Shown piece by piece: positions 26,504 to 35,835 of a stretch of DNA of 64,000 nucleotides; the first letter of the stretch is position 1; every line of letters begins with the position of its first letter. A program made the translations under genes and the position numbers. The stretch lies in NCBI GenBank assembly GCA_026645735.1, contig JAPKMT010000008.1:1-64000 (forward strand), read 5' to 3'. This stretch comes from Flexilinea sp. GTDB lineage: Bacteria; Chloroflexota; Anaerolineae; Anaerolineales; Anaerolineaceae. Under the pieces are notes generated by a model. That model made no database searches, was not told where the DNA came from, and saw only the letters and a list, made by a program, of their open reading frames with translations.

Positions 26504-27358
26504 ATGACTGAAAAAAACACAATTCAAAGTTGGAAGAAGCAAAACCGAAGATCCCTGATTTTCAAATATATTGTGCTGATCATCATCTTCCTGATCGTAG
26601 TCATTCCGATCATCATGCTCATTTTCGGCGCGCTGAAAACTCGCGGAGAGTTGGCAACTAAGCCATATACGCCGCCAATCCCTCCACATTTTGAAAATAT
26701 TCAAAAAATCCTGAATCAGCCTGATTTCTGGAACATGCTGAAAAACAGCCTTTTTGTCATGCTGGCTGCGACTGCGGGAACAGTTCTTGTCGCCGCAATG
26801 GCTGCTTTTTCATTTTCCCGATTGAATTTTCGAGGAAAAAATCTTTCCTTCAACGTAGTAACATTGGGACTTTTATTTCCGATGAGTATTGCCATTTTAC
26901 CAGAATACATCCTGCTCCGGCAGTTAAACCTCCTCAACCTGTGGGGGATTATTCTACCCGAAATCGCCTTTGCACTCGCAGGCGATATCTTGATTCTGCG
27001 AGGTTTTTTTATGGCAATTCCGGTAGAACTGCAAGACGCTTCCTATATTGATGGCTGTACAAATTTGGGTTTTTTCTGGAAAATTCTGCTTCCATTAGCC
27101 CGTCCCTCCTTGTCAGCAGTTGCCGTATTGGCGATGATCAACAGTTGGAATGAGTTATTCCTGCCAATCGTAGTATTAAACGAAGAACGGCTTTATACGC
27201 TGCCGCTCGGTACCATGCAATTCAGCACAGAACATGGCACGGACTGGGCAATGGTGCTCGCATTTGTGGCGCTGTCAATGATCCCGACTATCATTTTCTA
27301 TCTCTTTGCAGAAAAGCAGCTAATCTCCGGCCTGACCGCAGGTGCTGTAAAAGGTTAA
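26504..27358 (+). CDS. Sugar ABC transporter permease, MalG-type
   Basis: 284 residues with six helices; GGAAGGA precedes the ATG. The EAA loop reads VELQDASYIDGCTNLGFFWK, and the C-terminal QLISGLTAGAVKG is typical for MalG-like partners. The GH43 gene starts 2 nt after its stop, so uptake and hydrolysis are tightly co-expressed. Confidence 0.93.
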   Translation: MTEKNTIQSWKKQNRRSLIFKYIVLIIIFLIVVIPIIMLIFGALKTRGELATKPYTPPIPPHFENIQKILNQPDFWNMLKNSLFVMLAATAGTVLVAAMAAFSFSRLNFRGKNLSFNVVTLGLLFPMSIAILPEYILLRQLNLLNLWGIILPEIAFALAGDILILRGFFMAIPVELQDASYIDGCTNLGFFWKILLPLARPSLSAVAVLAMINSWNELFLPIVVLNEERLYTLPLGTMQFSTEHGTDWAMVLAFVALSMIPTIIFYLFAEKQLISGLTAGAVKG

Positions 27359-27360
27359 AT

Positions 27361-28926
27361 ATGAATCGAATCCTTCAAAATCCAGTCTTACCCGGTTTCT
27401 ATCCGGATCCATCCATTTGCAGAGCAGGCGAAGACTATTATCTGATTTCTTCCACGTTCGAATATTTTCCAGGACTACCGATTTTTCACAGTCGTGATCT
27501 GAGACACTGGCATCAAATTGGACATGTCCTTGATCGCCCATCTCAACTGGATCTGGATGGAATTCGCCCCTCCGGTGGATTGTTCGCTCCAACCATCCGG
27601 TATCATCAGGGTATATTTTATGTGATCAACACGCTGGTAGACGGAAATCAGCCGTACAGCACATTTATTGTGACCGCTGAAAATCCAGCCGGTCCCTGGT
27701 CTGAACCGCATTGGCTGACAGGGTCCAAAGGATTTGATCCCTCGCTATTCTTTGATGATGACGGACACGTCTGGTTCTCAGAAAACCGGCCGTCTTTTGA
27801 AGGTTTCTACGAAGGACATTCAGAAATCTATCTGCAGGAACTCGACTTGGAAACGCTTCAATTAATCGGGGATGCCTATTTCCTTTGGGATGGCGCACTA
27901 AAAAGCGGCATATGGGCAGAATCTGCCCATATTTATAAAAAAGACGGTTTTTACTATTTAATGTCAGCAGAAGGAGGAACTGCCCATCATCATTCGGTTA
28001 TGATTGCGCGCAGTAATTCCATCACCGGTCCATATGTGGGCAATCCTGGCAATCCGATTTTGACACATCGCCATTTGGGACTCGATTATCCGATTGTCGG
28101 AACAGGTCATGCGGATCTGGTGGAGACGCAAAACGGTGAATGGTGGATGGCTTTGCTGGCGATGCGTCCCTATGGAGGATATTTTTATAATTTAGGGCGG
28201 GAGACATTCCTGGCGCCGGTACGCTGGGAAGATGGCTGGCCGGTTGTATGTCCTGGAATCGGTCGTGTGGAAATGTCTTTTCCGGCGCCTGATCTGCCTG
28301 AAGCGATCTGGCCGATATTGCCGAAAACTGATCATTTTGACAGTCCGCAGCTTTCCTTTCAATGGAACTTGATTCGTACTCCTCGGGAAACGTGGTATTC
28401 ATTGACAGAACGGCCGGGATTTCTGAGAATCAAGCTGCGTCCGCAGCGCTTATCCAAAAATGAAAATCCAAGTTTTGTTGGCAGAAGACAGCAGCATATT
28501 CATTTTTCAGCAAAAACGATGATGGAGTTCATTCCGGAATCACAGAATGAAACTTGCGGAATGGCGCTCATCCAAAATCCGGATTTCTATTATCTCTTTG
28601 TATTATCAAAACATGATGACCAAATAGCGTTACAGTTGATCTCCAGAGCGCATGCGCAGGAAAGCATCCTGGCGGAGAAAACTGTATCTGAAGGACAGAT
28701 TTTCCTGAAGGTGGAAGCGCATGAACAGCAGTACAGTTTCTATTATGCAGTGAATCCCGGTCAATGGATTCCGTTTGTTGAAAACGCGGATGGACGAATC
28801 CTGAGCACTCCGGTTGCCGGAGGCTTCGTTGGGGCTTACATCGGCCTTTATGGCAGCAGCAATGGTTGCTTCAGCTCAAACCACGCAGACTTTGACTGGT
28901 TTGAGTATTCAGAACTGGCACAATAG
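27361..28926 (+). CDS. Glycoside hydrolase family 43, beta-xylosidase/arabinofuranosidase
   Basis: 521 residues, the usual length of two-domain GH43 xylosidases (XynB type). The five-blade propeller opens NPVLPGFYPDPSICRAGEDY, where the Asp of YPDPS is the expected general base; KGFDPSLFFDDDG holds the pKa-modulating Asp, and WAESAHIYKKDGFYYLMSAE the acid Glu. A C-terminal beta-sandwich (about residue 320 onward) is present. No signal peptide, so it acts on imported xylo-oligosaccharides in the cytosol, releasing xylose or arabinose. Confidence 0.92.
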   Translation: MNRILQNPVLPGFYPDPSICRAGEDYYLISSTFEYFPGLPIFHSRDLRHWHQIGHVLDRPSQLDLDGIRPSGGLFAPTIRYHQGIFYVINTLVDGNQPYSTFIVTAENPAGPWSEPHWLTGSKGFDPSLFFDDDGHVWFSENRPSFEGFYEGHSEIYLQELDLETLQLIGDAYFLWDGALKSGIWAESAHIYKKDGFYYLMSAEGGTAHHHSVMIARSNSITGPYVGNPGNPILTHRHLGLDYPIVGTGHADLVETQNGEWWMALLAMRPYGGYFYNLGRETFLAPVRWEDGWPVVCPGIGRVEMSFPAPDLPEAIWPILPKTDHFDSPQLSFQWNLIRTPRETWYSLTERPGFLRIKLRPQRLSKNENPSFVGRRQQHIHFSAKTMMEFIPESQNETCGMALIQNPDFYYLFVLSKHDDQIALQLISRAHAQESILAEKTVSEGQIFLKVEAHEQQYSFYYAVNPGQWIPFVENADGRILSTPVAGGFVGAYIGLYGSSNGCFSSNHADFDWFEYSELAQ

Positions 28927-28940
28927 GAATCAGGAATACT

Positions 28941-31289
28941 ATGGGAAACTCACCGAAACAATTGTATAAACATAAAGATCCAATCGATAAAAAAGTGTCA
29001 GCCCTGATGGAACAAATGACTTTAGACGAGAAGATTGCCCAATTAGGCTCCTGCTGGTTTTATGAACTGCAATCCAATGGCAAACTGGACATGCAGAAAG
29101 TGCAACAGAGATTCAGCAACGGAATTGGACAAATCACTCGATTAACCTGCACTTCCATCTTGCCACCTGTCCAGGCAGCGCAGACAGCCAATTTGCTTCA
29201 GAAAGTATTAATGGAGCAAACACGTCTTGGAATTCCAGCTATATTTCATGAAGAATGCAATTCGGGGAGCATTGCCCTGGGCGCAACGATTTTCCCGCAA
29301 TCGATCGGACTGGCAAGCACATTTCAACCCGAACTTGCCCGGCAAATGGCTGCAGAGATTCAGAAACAGCTTCGTGCCGTTGGAGTCCATCAGGGACTTG
29401 CCCCTGAATTGGATGTAGCGCGTGATCCGCGCTGGGGACGCGTCGAAGAGACGTTCGGTGAGGACCCTCTCCTAATCAGTCAATTCGGTATGCAGTACAC
29501 CCGCGGATTACAGGGAGCGGATTTCAATCATGGAATCATCGCAACCGGCAAGCATTTTGTCGGACACAGTCTCTCGCAGGGCGGATTAAACTGTGCTCCG
29601 GTTCAAGTGGGAAAAAGGACGCTATGGGAGACGTACCTGATGCCGTTTCAGGCAGCGATCCGCGATGCCGGACTTGCCTCCATTATGAACGCATATCCGG
29701 AATTGGACGGCGAAGTTGCTGCAGCTTCAAAAAATATATTAAGCGAAATCCTGCGCGATCAGCTCGGTTTTAAGGGGCTCATCGTATCCGATTATGAGGC
29801 CATCCTCATGCTGCATACCTATCATCGGATGGCATCCAACTGGGCTGAAGCAGCAGCAGCCGCGATGAATGCGGGAATCGATGTGGAATTGCCGACCACA
29901 AAATGCTATTCAGAAGACCTAATCCACCAAATTGAAACGGGAAACATCCGCATGGAACGCATTGATCAGGCTGTCAGCAATCATCTGACAAAGAAATTCG
30001 AACTCGGATTGTTTGAAAATCCCTTTGTCGATGAAGGAAAAGTCCTGGAGGTTTTTGAAACTCCCTGGCAGCGGGATTTAGCGAAACGCATTGCGGGGAA
30101 AGGTATGGTTCTGCTGACCAACAACGGAATCCTGCCACTTCCGAAAACCGGTAAGACGATTGCGGTGATCGGACCGAATGCAGATGATGAAAGGAACTTA
30201 TGCGGCGCTTATTCCTATGCCGGTATGATCGATAATTGGATTTACTCAAAAATTCCCGATTCATCCTTTGTCAATCTCGATCGCGATTCTTTAAAACCGG
30301 ATCAGCCAATCATCATAACTCCACTGAACGCCATTAAAGAAAAATTACCGAATTCTGAAATTCTTTACGCAAAAGGATGTGATGTAAGTTCACAGGATCG
30401 ATCCGGATTTTCGTCAGCAATTCAGGCAGCGCAGCAGGCAGATGCAGTCATCCTGATGTTAGGAGACCGCTCCGGAATGATTCCGGATTGTACTTGCGGG
30501 GAAACCCGTGACAGCGCTGATCTGAAACTCCCTGGCGTTCAGGCAGAATTAGCCGATGCCATTTTTGCTGTCGGGAAACCGGCAGTCGTTGTTCTGATTA
30601 ATGGACGCCCTTTGGCAATCCCGAACATTATCGAATCATCCGATGCCGTTCTGGAAGCCTGGATCCCGGGAGAAGAAGGTGGTCCAGCCATTGCTGACAT
30701 CCTTTTTGGAGATCAGAATCCGGGCGGGAAACTTCCCATCACATTTCCGCGCTCAGTCGGGCAGATCCCTATTTTCTATAACAATAAACCGGCCGGAATG
30801 AAGTCAAACTGGTATGTCAATTATGTCGCCGAAAGCGTCAAACCGCTTTTCCCATTTGGACACGGATTGAGTTATTCGAAGTTTCAATACGCAGACTTCT
30901 CAATCAGCAAATCGCAGGCAGGTGTGGATGATACTATCATCATTTCGTGCACTGTAGAAAACATCAGTTCTGTGGCTGGTGAAGAAGTTATTCAATGCTA
31001 CACATGTGATGAGTATGCGAGTATTCCGCGTCCAGTAAAGGAATTGAAAGGATTTTATCGGATCCATTTGAATGCCGGCGAATCCAGACGCATTCGTTTT
31101 CTACTTCCGGTCAATATATTGGCATTTTATGATGAAAACATGGATCTGATCATTGAACCCGGCAGAATTTTCGTGATGATCGGAAGCTCTTCGGAAGACA
31201 TCCGGCTGCAGGGAGAATTTGAAATCATCGGAGAAAGGAAAATGATCGTTTCTGACCGAATATTTACCTGCCCGATTGAAATTGAATGA
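28941..31289 (+). CDS. Glycoside hydrolase family 3, beta-xylosidase/beta-glucosidase
   Basis: 782 residues, cytosolic. The N-terminal barrel has APELDVARDPRWGRVEETFG, GKHFVGH and the nucleophile Asp in FKGLIVSDYEAI; the second domain starts near LAKRIAGKGMVLLTNNGILP and includes GETRDSADLKLPGVQ; the C-terminal FnIII-like domain carries PFGHGLSYSKF and VENISSVAGEEVIQCY. It follows GH43 by 14 nt with its own AGGA. Together they would take xylo-oligosaccharides to monosaccharides. GH3 specificity is hard to read, so beta-glucosidase activity is possible. Confidence 0.92.
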   Translation: MGNSPKQLYKHKDPIDKKVSALMEQMTLDEKIAQLGSCWFYELQSNGKLDMQKVQQRFSNGIGQITRLTCTSILPPVQAAQTANLLQKVLMEQTRLGIPAIFHEECNSGSIALGATIFPQSIGLASTFQPELARQMAAEIQKQLRAVGVHQGLAPELDVARDPRWGRVEETFGEDPLLISQFGMQYTRGLQGADFNHGIIATGKHFVGHSLSQGGLNCAPVQVGKRTLWETYLMPFQAAIRDAGLASIMNAYPELDGEVAAASKNILSEILRDQLGFKGLIVSDYEAILMLHTYHRMASNWAEAAAAAMNAGIDVELPTTKCYSEDLIHQIETGNIRMERIDQAVSNHLTKKFELGLFENPFVDEGKVLEVFETPWQRDLAKRIAGKGMVLLTNNGILPLPKTGKTIAVIGPNADDERNLCGAYSYAGMIDNWIYSKIPDSSFVNLDRDSLKPDQPIIITPLNAIKEKLPNSEILYAKGCDVSSQDRSGFSSAIQAAQQADAVILMLGDRSGMIPDCTCGETRDSADLKLPGVQAELADAIFAVGKPAVVVLINGRPLAIPNIIESSDAVLEAWIPGEEGGPAIADILFGDQNPGGKLPITFPRSVGQIPIFYNNKPAGMKSNWYVNYVAESVKPLFPFGHGLSYSKFQYADFSISKSQAGVDDTIIISCTVENISSVAGEEVIQCYTCDEYASIPRPVKELKGFYRIHLNAGESRRIRFLLPVNILAFYDENMDLIIEPGRIFVMIGSSSEDIRLQGEFEIIGERKMIVSDRIFTCPIEIE

Positions 31290-31339
31290 TGTGAATTTTA
31301 TCAATGGTGATCGATAATTTTAGGATTTTCATATGCATT

Positions 31340-31474
31340 CAGCAATTCGAAATATGGAAAATCCTTCTGAGTTAATCTTACGAATAAAAAGAGGAAATTT
31401 GTTTATCTTATGGTTTTGCGCGAAGCGCAAAACCATAAGATAAACAAGGATTCTTATCATATATCGATTTACTG
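31340..31474. repeat. HCR copy with a perfect 23 bp stem, GTTTATCTTATGG type
   Basis: Left end CAGCAATTCGAAATATGG, right end ATATATCGATTTACTG. The arms 31399-31421 and 31425-31447 pair without a mismatch; the inner part is TTTTGCGC-GAA-GCGCAAAA. The outer stem sequence is unlike that of the common TTGTTGTTGTG copies. It starts 50 nt after the GH3 stop, at the end of the xylo-oligosaccharide operon. Confidence 0.95.
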
Positions 31475-31588
31475 TGATATGCATTCGGTAAAGGAATTTT
31501 CGGGAAAATGCTGGTATAATTTGCAATAATAAGCCATTGTTTTTTCATTGTATTTATTACTCCAATTTTTTCTCCTTTTTTTTATTTG

Positions 31589-31620
31589 ATACTGCCCCTT
31601 GTTTTTTTCAGGGGCAGTAT
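31589..31620 (+). terminator. Intrinsic terminator-like hairpin
   Basis: ATACTGCCCC (31589-31598) pairs perfectly with GGGGCAGTAT (31611-31620); TAATTCTTTTG follows, and T tracts also precede it. It probably ends any transcript reading through from the sugar operon. Confidence 0.65.
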
Positions 31621-31852
31621 TAATTCTTTTGTTGAATCGATTTTCCCTTTTTTAATACGAAATTTTATATTACGAAACAGTCTATTTCTTAGAAAAGTTA
31701 ATTGACTTCGTCCGATTACCCCCAAATCTCAAGCATCATTGTCCCATATTCTCCTGGCTCATGCAAAATTTTTGTATTTCGATTTTTTGACAGATTTGTG
31801 ATATCATGAATTTAAATTTGAATAAATAAAAAGAAAGTGTTGAGTATATTTT

Positions 31853-32143
31853 ATGGAACCAAAGATTTATGTAGGTAATTTATCATTCTCGACGACCGAA
31901 CAAGAACTTCGCACCTTGTTCAGCCAGGCTGGTGCAGTTAAATCAGTCGATTTAATTGTGGATCATCAAACAGGAAGATCCAAGGGTTTTGCATTTGTTT
32001 CAATGAACAGCCAGGAAGAAGCTGAAAAAGCGATCCAAATGTTCAATGGCAAGGAACTCAACACTCGGACTCTGAAAGTCAACATTGCTCAACCCAAAGA
32101 AGAGAAACCTCGCACGTTCAACCGTCGTCCAAAACGGTATTAA
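31853..32143 (+). CDS. Small RNA-binding protein with one RRM domain
   Basis: 96 residues, almost all one RNA recognition motif. RNP2 is IYVGNLSF (residues 5-12) and RNP1 RSKGFAFV (about 43-50), with the aromatic positions kept, so it should bind single-stranded RNA. A short basic tail (FNRRPKRY) follows. Such proteins occur in cyanobacteria, Chloroflexota and some other phyla and are often cold- or stress-responsive. It is a single-gene unit with its own terminator at 32242. Confidence 0.95.
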   Translation: MEPKIYVGNLSFSTTEQELRTLFSQAGAVKSVDLIVDHQTGRSKGFAFVSMNSQEEAEKAIQMFNGKELNTRTLKVNIAQPKEEKPRTFNRRPKRY

Positions 32144-32241
32144 TATTCGGCTGATTCCTCCGGTATGCAGCTGACAGGAATTGTGAGGCTTTCAGTCACA
32201 CTTTTCTGGTGATTCGAACTGTACCGAAAATTCAAAAAAAC

Positions 32242-32270
32242 GAGTCTGAAAAAACAGGCTCTTTTTTTTT
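32242..32270 (+). terminator. Intrinsic terminator of the RRM gene
   Basis: GAGTCTG (32242-32248) pairs with CAGGCTC (32255-32261), one G-T pair, with a six-A loop and a run of nine T after it. Confidence 0.9.
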
Positions 32271-32362
32271 CTCTCTCCTTCAAGAGAAAAATGCTGGCCT
32301 TCCGGTATAACCATTTTGTTTAAGAGCAGGGATCAATGCCATTAATCAACGCCGAAAGTTAC

Positions 32363-32485
32363 CAGTGTTTCAAAATATGAGTAGGATTATTTGTTGAAGT
32401 GTAATTTTTGCGCTCCGCGCAAAAATTACACTTCAACAACCTTTCCCTTTTTTCTCATAAAGCTTGATCAAATTTTGTATTGCTG
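32363..32485. repeat. HCR copy with a perfect 23 bp stem, TTGTTGAAGTG type
   Basis: Left end CAGTGTTTCAAAATATG, right end AAATTTTGTATTGCTG. Arms 32391-32413 and 32417-32439 pair without mismatch around the loop TCC; the inner part is AATTTTTGCGC-TCC and its complement. Another stem class with pairing kept. Confidence 0.93.
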
Positions 32486-32622
32486 GAAAAGTACTGAAAA
32501 CCGGGCTGATTCGCACTATAATCTTTAAATACAGAATTATCCGTAAAAAAATCATTCCCGGTTCACGAATGAACGTTGAAGAGTCATATCAAATTTTTTT
32601 TAAAATAAAGAAGGAGCAGTTG

Positions 32623-33474
32623 ATGAGAACCATTTACAGTCCGATTTTTATACTGAGGCCATACGAGAGAGGAATTCAAGAGAAACTGGGAAAATACCAC
32701 CGCTTTGTGCTGCCAGGTCTTGGCTTTCAGATCCCGATCATCCACATCACCCGAATTCGGGATGTCCGTGAACACACCATGGATATTCATCCACAGCCGG
32801 TCATCACCAAAGATAACGTTGAAATTCAGGTGGACGGAATTATGTGGGTGAGGCCAACCATAGAGGAAGAAGCGATCAAAAAGACCTTCTACAATATTGA
32901 TGACTGGAAACGGGCAATCATTCAGTTGGCCATGACGAACCTGCGGCAGGAATTTGGTGATCTGACACTGGATGAAAGTCTGGTTGCACGCGAAAAAATT
33001 GCCACCAATCTGCAGAGAATCCTCAATACTTTTGCAGTTGAATGGGGATTGACTGTCAGCAAAGTGGAAATCCGATTGATCGATCCACCGGAAGATATCA
33101 AAAAAGCAATGCACAAACAGAAAACGGCAGAACAGGAACGGCGATCCATGCGTCTGCTCGCAACCGGTGAATTTGAAGCTGCCGAACAGCACAAACTGGC
33201 GATGATCCAGCGCGCAGAAGGCGAAAAAGAAGCGTCCATCCAGGTTGCAACAGGAAAAGCCGAAGCGATCCGTCTGGTCAATGAAGCCGCAGAAAAATAC
33301 TTTACCGGAAACGCCCAAACTCTAAAGCAGATGGAAATGACGGAAACCTCTCTGCAAAAAAATGCAAAGATCATCCTGACAGACAAGGGCATCAGCCCGA
33401 CGCTGCTGCTCGGCAATCTGCCGGTTGACACCGTTCATGAGGATGATGCATCAAAAAATAAACCTGGAAAATAA
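32623..33474 (+). CDS. SPFH/band 7 (stomatin-like, slipin) protein
   Basis: 283 residues from the ATG at 32623, which has AAGGAG 6 nt upstream; the open frame before it is repeat and leader. The band 7 domain runs from ILRPYERGIQEKLGKYHRFV through VDGIMWVRP, with a long heptad-like helix rich in Ala, Glu and Lys (residues about 165-240, KQKTAEQERRSMRLLATGEF and onward). The N-terminal membrane helix of typical stomatins is short or missing, so anchoring may be by the hydrophobic hairpin near residue 5-12 or by oligomerisation. The usual NfeD-type partner is not adjacent. Confidence 0.88.
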   Translation: MRTIYSPIFILRPYERGIQEKLGKYHRFVLPGLGFQIPIIHITRIRDVREHTMDIHPQPVITKDNVEIQVDGIMWVRPTIEEEAIKKTFYNIDDWKRAIIQLAMTNLRQEFGDLTLDESLVAREKIATNLQRILNTFAVEWGLTVSKVEIRLIDPPEDIKKAMHKQKTAEQERRSMRLLATGEFEAAEQHKLAMIQRAEGEKEASIQVATGKAEAIRLVNEAAEKYFTGNAQTLKQMEMTETSLQKNAKIILTDKGISPTLLLGNLPVDTVHEDDASKNKPGK

Positions 33475-33581
33475 CCAATAATCGGATTTCAAAAATCGGA
33501 TTCCGAAGCAAGAAAGGCAATGATTCAGAAAAACATCACGAGGGAACAGATGCTGCCTCCGGTCTTCTAAGTGAGGTGAAT

Positions 33582-35060
33582 ATGAAGATTTTAATGGTAT
33601 ATCCGGAATTTCCGGACACTTTCTGGAGTTTTAAACACGCTCTTAAATTTGTAAAAAAACGAGCCGCTTCTCCTCCGCTGGGTTTATTGACCATCGCTGC
33701 CATGCTGCCAGGCGACTGGCAGCTTCGGTTGGTTGATCTGAATGTTACCAACTTATCCTCCTCCGATCTGCAATGGGCTGATTATGTCTTTATCAGCGCC
33801 ATGATTGTACAGCGGGAGTCTGTCAAGGACATCCTTTCCCGCTGTCAGCAGGCAGGCGTCAAAACAGCAGCCGGGGGACCGCTCTTTACTATGGAAGCGG
33901 ATCACTTTCCAGAAGTCGATATTCTGGTACTGAATGAGGCGGAATTGACACTTCCGAAATTTGTGGCAGATTTGGAAAACGGAACCCCGCAGAAAGTCTA
34001 TTCTGCCGCTGAATATCCAGACATTCAGCAGACACCCATTCCGCTGTGGAAACTCGCCGATCTCCGACATTATGACACGGTCAGTATTCAATTTTCACGC
34101 GGTTGCCCTTTTAATTGCGATTTCTGCAATGTGACTGCATTACTGGGGCATGTTCCCAGAACCAAAGCTGCCGCTCAGATTGTCGCCGAGTTGGACAGTT
34201 TGTATGCGGCCGGCTGGCGAAACAACGTTTTCTTTGTCGATGACAATTTTATCGGAAATAAAAAACTGTTAAAATCTGAGATTCTACCGGCATTGATTAA
34301 CTGGCGCAAAGGTAAAACCGGATTCGCTTTCAGCACGGAAGCATCCATCAATCTGGCGGATGATCCGGAGCTGCTGACGCTGATGCGGAAAGCCGGTTTT
34401 ACTACCGTTTTCGTTGGTATCGAAACACCCAATGAGGAGAGCCTTACAGAATGCAGCAAAACGCAAAACCGCGGACGGGATCTGATGGAAAGTGTCAAAC
34501 GCATCCAGCGGGCAGGGCTGCAGGTGGAAGGCGGTTTTATCGTCGGATTCGATCATGACGCACCGTCCATATTTCAGGAACAGATTGATTTTATCCAGAA
34601 AAGCGGCATTGTACTGGCAATGGTGGGATTGCTGCAGGCACCGCGCGGGACACGCCTGTATCACAGAATGAAAGCGGAAGGCCGCCTGGCGAACGAAATG
34701 ACAGGGGATAATGCGGATGGTTCGACCAATATCATTCCCAAAATGGGGCTGGATTTGCTGCGGGAGGGCTACCGCAGTGTTGTAAATTACATTTATGAGC
34801 CGAAACATTATTACGAACGGATTTTAACTTTTCTAAAGGACTATCAACCTCCGGAAATAAAGATCCACTTCGAAATGCAGTATATTTTGGCGCTCGGCAG
34901 ATCGATTTACCGGCTCGGCATCCGCGGAGCAGAACGTGTGCATTATTGGAAGTTATTCTTCTGGACATTGTTCCGTCGTCCGAAGCTTTTCCCGCTTGCA
35001 ATCACCCTCGCGATCATGGGTTTCCATTTCCGCAAGGTAGCCGCATTTCCTTCTCCCTGA
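33582..35060 (+). CDS. B12-binding-domain radical SAM protein
   Basis: 492 residues. The ATG at 33582 has GAGG 5 nt before it; a GTG at 33576 lies inside that site. Residues 1-140 are a cobalamin-binding-type Rossmann domain (KILMVYPEFPDTFWSF, AGGPLFTMEADHFP, LVLNEAE). The radical SAM core has the cluster motif CPFNCDFC (about residue 175) and VFFVDDNFIGN. The C-terminal part resembles DUF4070, as in hopanoid C-methylases and related enzymes. It is likely a methyltransferase or ring-forming enzyme acting on a lipid or secondary metabolite; the substrate is unknown. The stop codon falls inside a palindromic repeat (35051-35069). Confidence 0.9.
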   Translation: MKILMVYPEFPDTFWSFKHALKFVKKRAASPPLGLLTIAAMLPGDWQLRLVDLNVTNLSSSDLQWADYVFISAMIVQRESVKDILSRCQQAGVKTAAGGPLFTMEADHFPEVDILVLNEAELTLPKFVADLENGTPQKVYSAAEYPDIQQTPIPLWKLADLRHYDTVSIQFSRGCPFNCDFCNVTALLGHVPRTKAAAQIVAELDSLYAAGWRNNVFFVDDNFIGNKKLLKSEILPALINWRKGKTGFAFSTEASINLADDPELLTLMRKAGFTTVFVGIETPNEESLTECSKTQNRGRDLMESVKRIQRAGLQVEGGFIVGFDHDAPSIFQEQIDFIQKSGIVLAMVGLLQAPRGTRLYHRMKAEGRLANEMTGDNADGSTNIIPKMGLDLLREGYRSVVNYIYEPKHYYERILTFLKDYQPPEIKIHFEMQYILALGRSIYRLGIRGAERVHYWKLFFWTLFRRPKLFPLAITLAIMGFHFRKVAAFPSP

Positions 35061-35200
35061 CAGGGAGAATGCCAGGATGAGGGTCTTACTACCCGCGAAA
35101 GAGCATCTCCTGGCAACGGCGTGTGGAAAAACACACCCCCGCATTTCAAATTGTCCATCGATGGCATCCGTATGGGGCGACCGGCCGGTCGCCCGTACAT
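35041..35200. repeat. Cluster of GC-rich palindromic intergenic repeats, unrelated to HCR
   Basis: TTCTCCCTGACAGGGAGAA (35051-35069) is a 9 bp inverted repeat with a single-base centre; GTGTGGAAAAACACAC follows near 35121-35136; GGGCGACCGGCCGGTCGCCC (35175-35194) is a perfect 20 bp palindrome. These resemble widely distributed GGGCGACCGGCCGGTCGCCC and CTCCCTGNCAGGGAGA repeats of environmental bacterial genomes. They yield spurious short proteins of the GRPAGRP type. The GC content contrasts with the surroundings. Confidence 0.8.
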
Positions 35201-35213
35201 TGTACGAATCGAT

Positions 35214-35792
35214 TTATTTCATTTTAATAAAAATGGAACCGGTGCGCCGCATGTATTCCTTGTACTTATTGCCAAACTTGTCGAGCATCATTTGCTCTTC
35301 CCCACGCACGCGCAGACGATAAAACGGGATAAACAGGAGCAAATCCAGCGGTCCGGCCAGCCAATTCTGCAGCAGCAGAAGCTGCGCCAGGCACCACACC
35401 CACTGGCTGGCGTACATCGGATGGCGGATATAGCGGTAAATTCCGGTCGTAACCATCGTATGTCCCTGGTAAATTTCCTGATAAGGAGTCCAATTCTTTT
35501 TCAGATCGACATGAGCACGTCCAAAAATGATCACGGCACACACCATCAGATAAACACCCACACCCCCCATCCAGCCAGGCAGATGATAATCGGCAAAATC
35601 CAGCCAGTCAGTTGCTGAATAGATCACCGGCAGATACAACATTCCTAACGCCAGAAACTGGAGCATTACCTTCTCCTGCAAGGTGCTGCGCTGTTCCACT
35701 TTAGGTGTATTCCGCCAGTGTTTACGTAACGGCCAACGTATAATTATCTCGATCAACATTCCCGCCCAATAGATAATCTCCAATAATCCCAT
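35214..35792 (-). CDS. ICMT/PEMT-family membrane methyltransferase
   Basis: 192 residues with about five hydrophobic segments. The SAM-binding signature of isoprenylcysteine carboxyl methyltransferases is present: YRYIRHPMYAS in the middle and EEQMMLDKFGNKYKEYMRRT at the C-terminus. In bacteria these proteins methylate lipids or small molecules and rarely have an isoprenylated partner. AAGGA lies 9 nt before the ATG. It is 43 nt downstream of the aroE-like gene and may be co-transcribed with it. The substrate is unknown. Confidence 0.87.
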   Translation of the reverse strand: MGLLEIIYWAGMLIEIIIRWPLRKHWRNTPKVEQRSTLQEKVMLQFLALGMLYLPVIYSATDWLDFADYHLPGWMGGVGVYLMVCAVIIFGRAHVDLKKNWTPYQEIYQGHTMVTTGIYRYIRHPMYASQWVWCLAQLLLLQNWLAGPLDLLLFIPFYRLRVRGEEQMMLDKFGNKYKEYMRRTGSIFIKMK

Positions 35793-35835
35793 TGTTTTTT
35801 TTCCTTTTAATCCGTTGGTTGTTCTTTAAATCAGG

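Larger units (their letters stand above)
31290..31852. other. Intergenic: HCR copy, a hairpin and the RRM gene promoter region
   Basis: Besides the HCR and hairpin listed separately, TTGACA occurs at 31787-31792, a plausible -35 for the RRM gene, but the -10 is poor. No coding sequence is seen. Confidence 0.5.

Noticed and set aside
32584..33318. 244-codon minus-strand open frame opposite the SPFH gene
   Set aside because: Antisense shadow; composition rich in Phe, Cys and His, no Shine-Dalgarno, no motif.
35077..35618. Plus-strand frames containing GRPAGRP-like text
   Set aside because: They come from the GC-rich palindromic repeat and the antisense of the ICMT-like gene.
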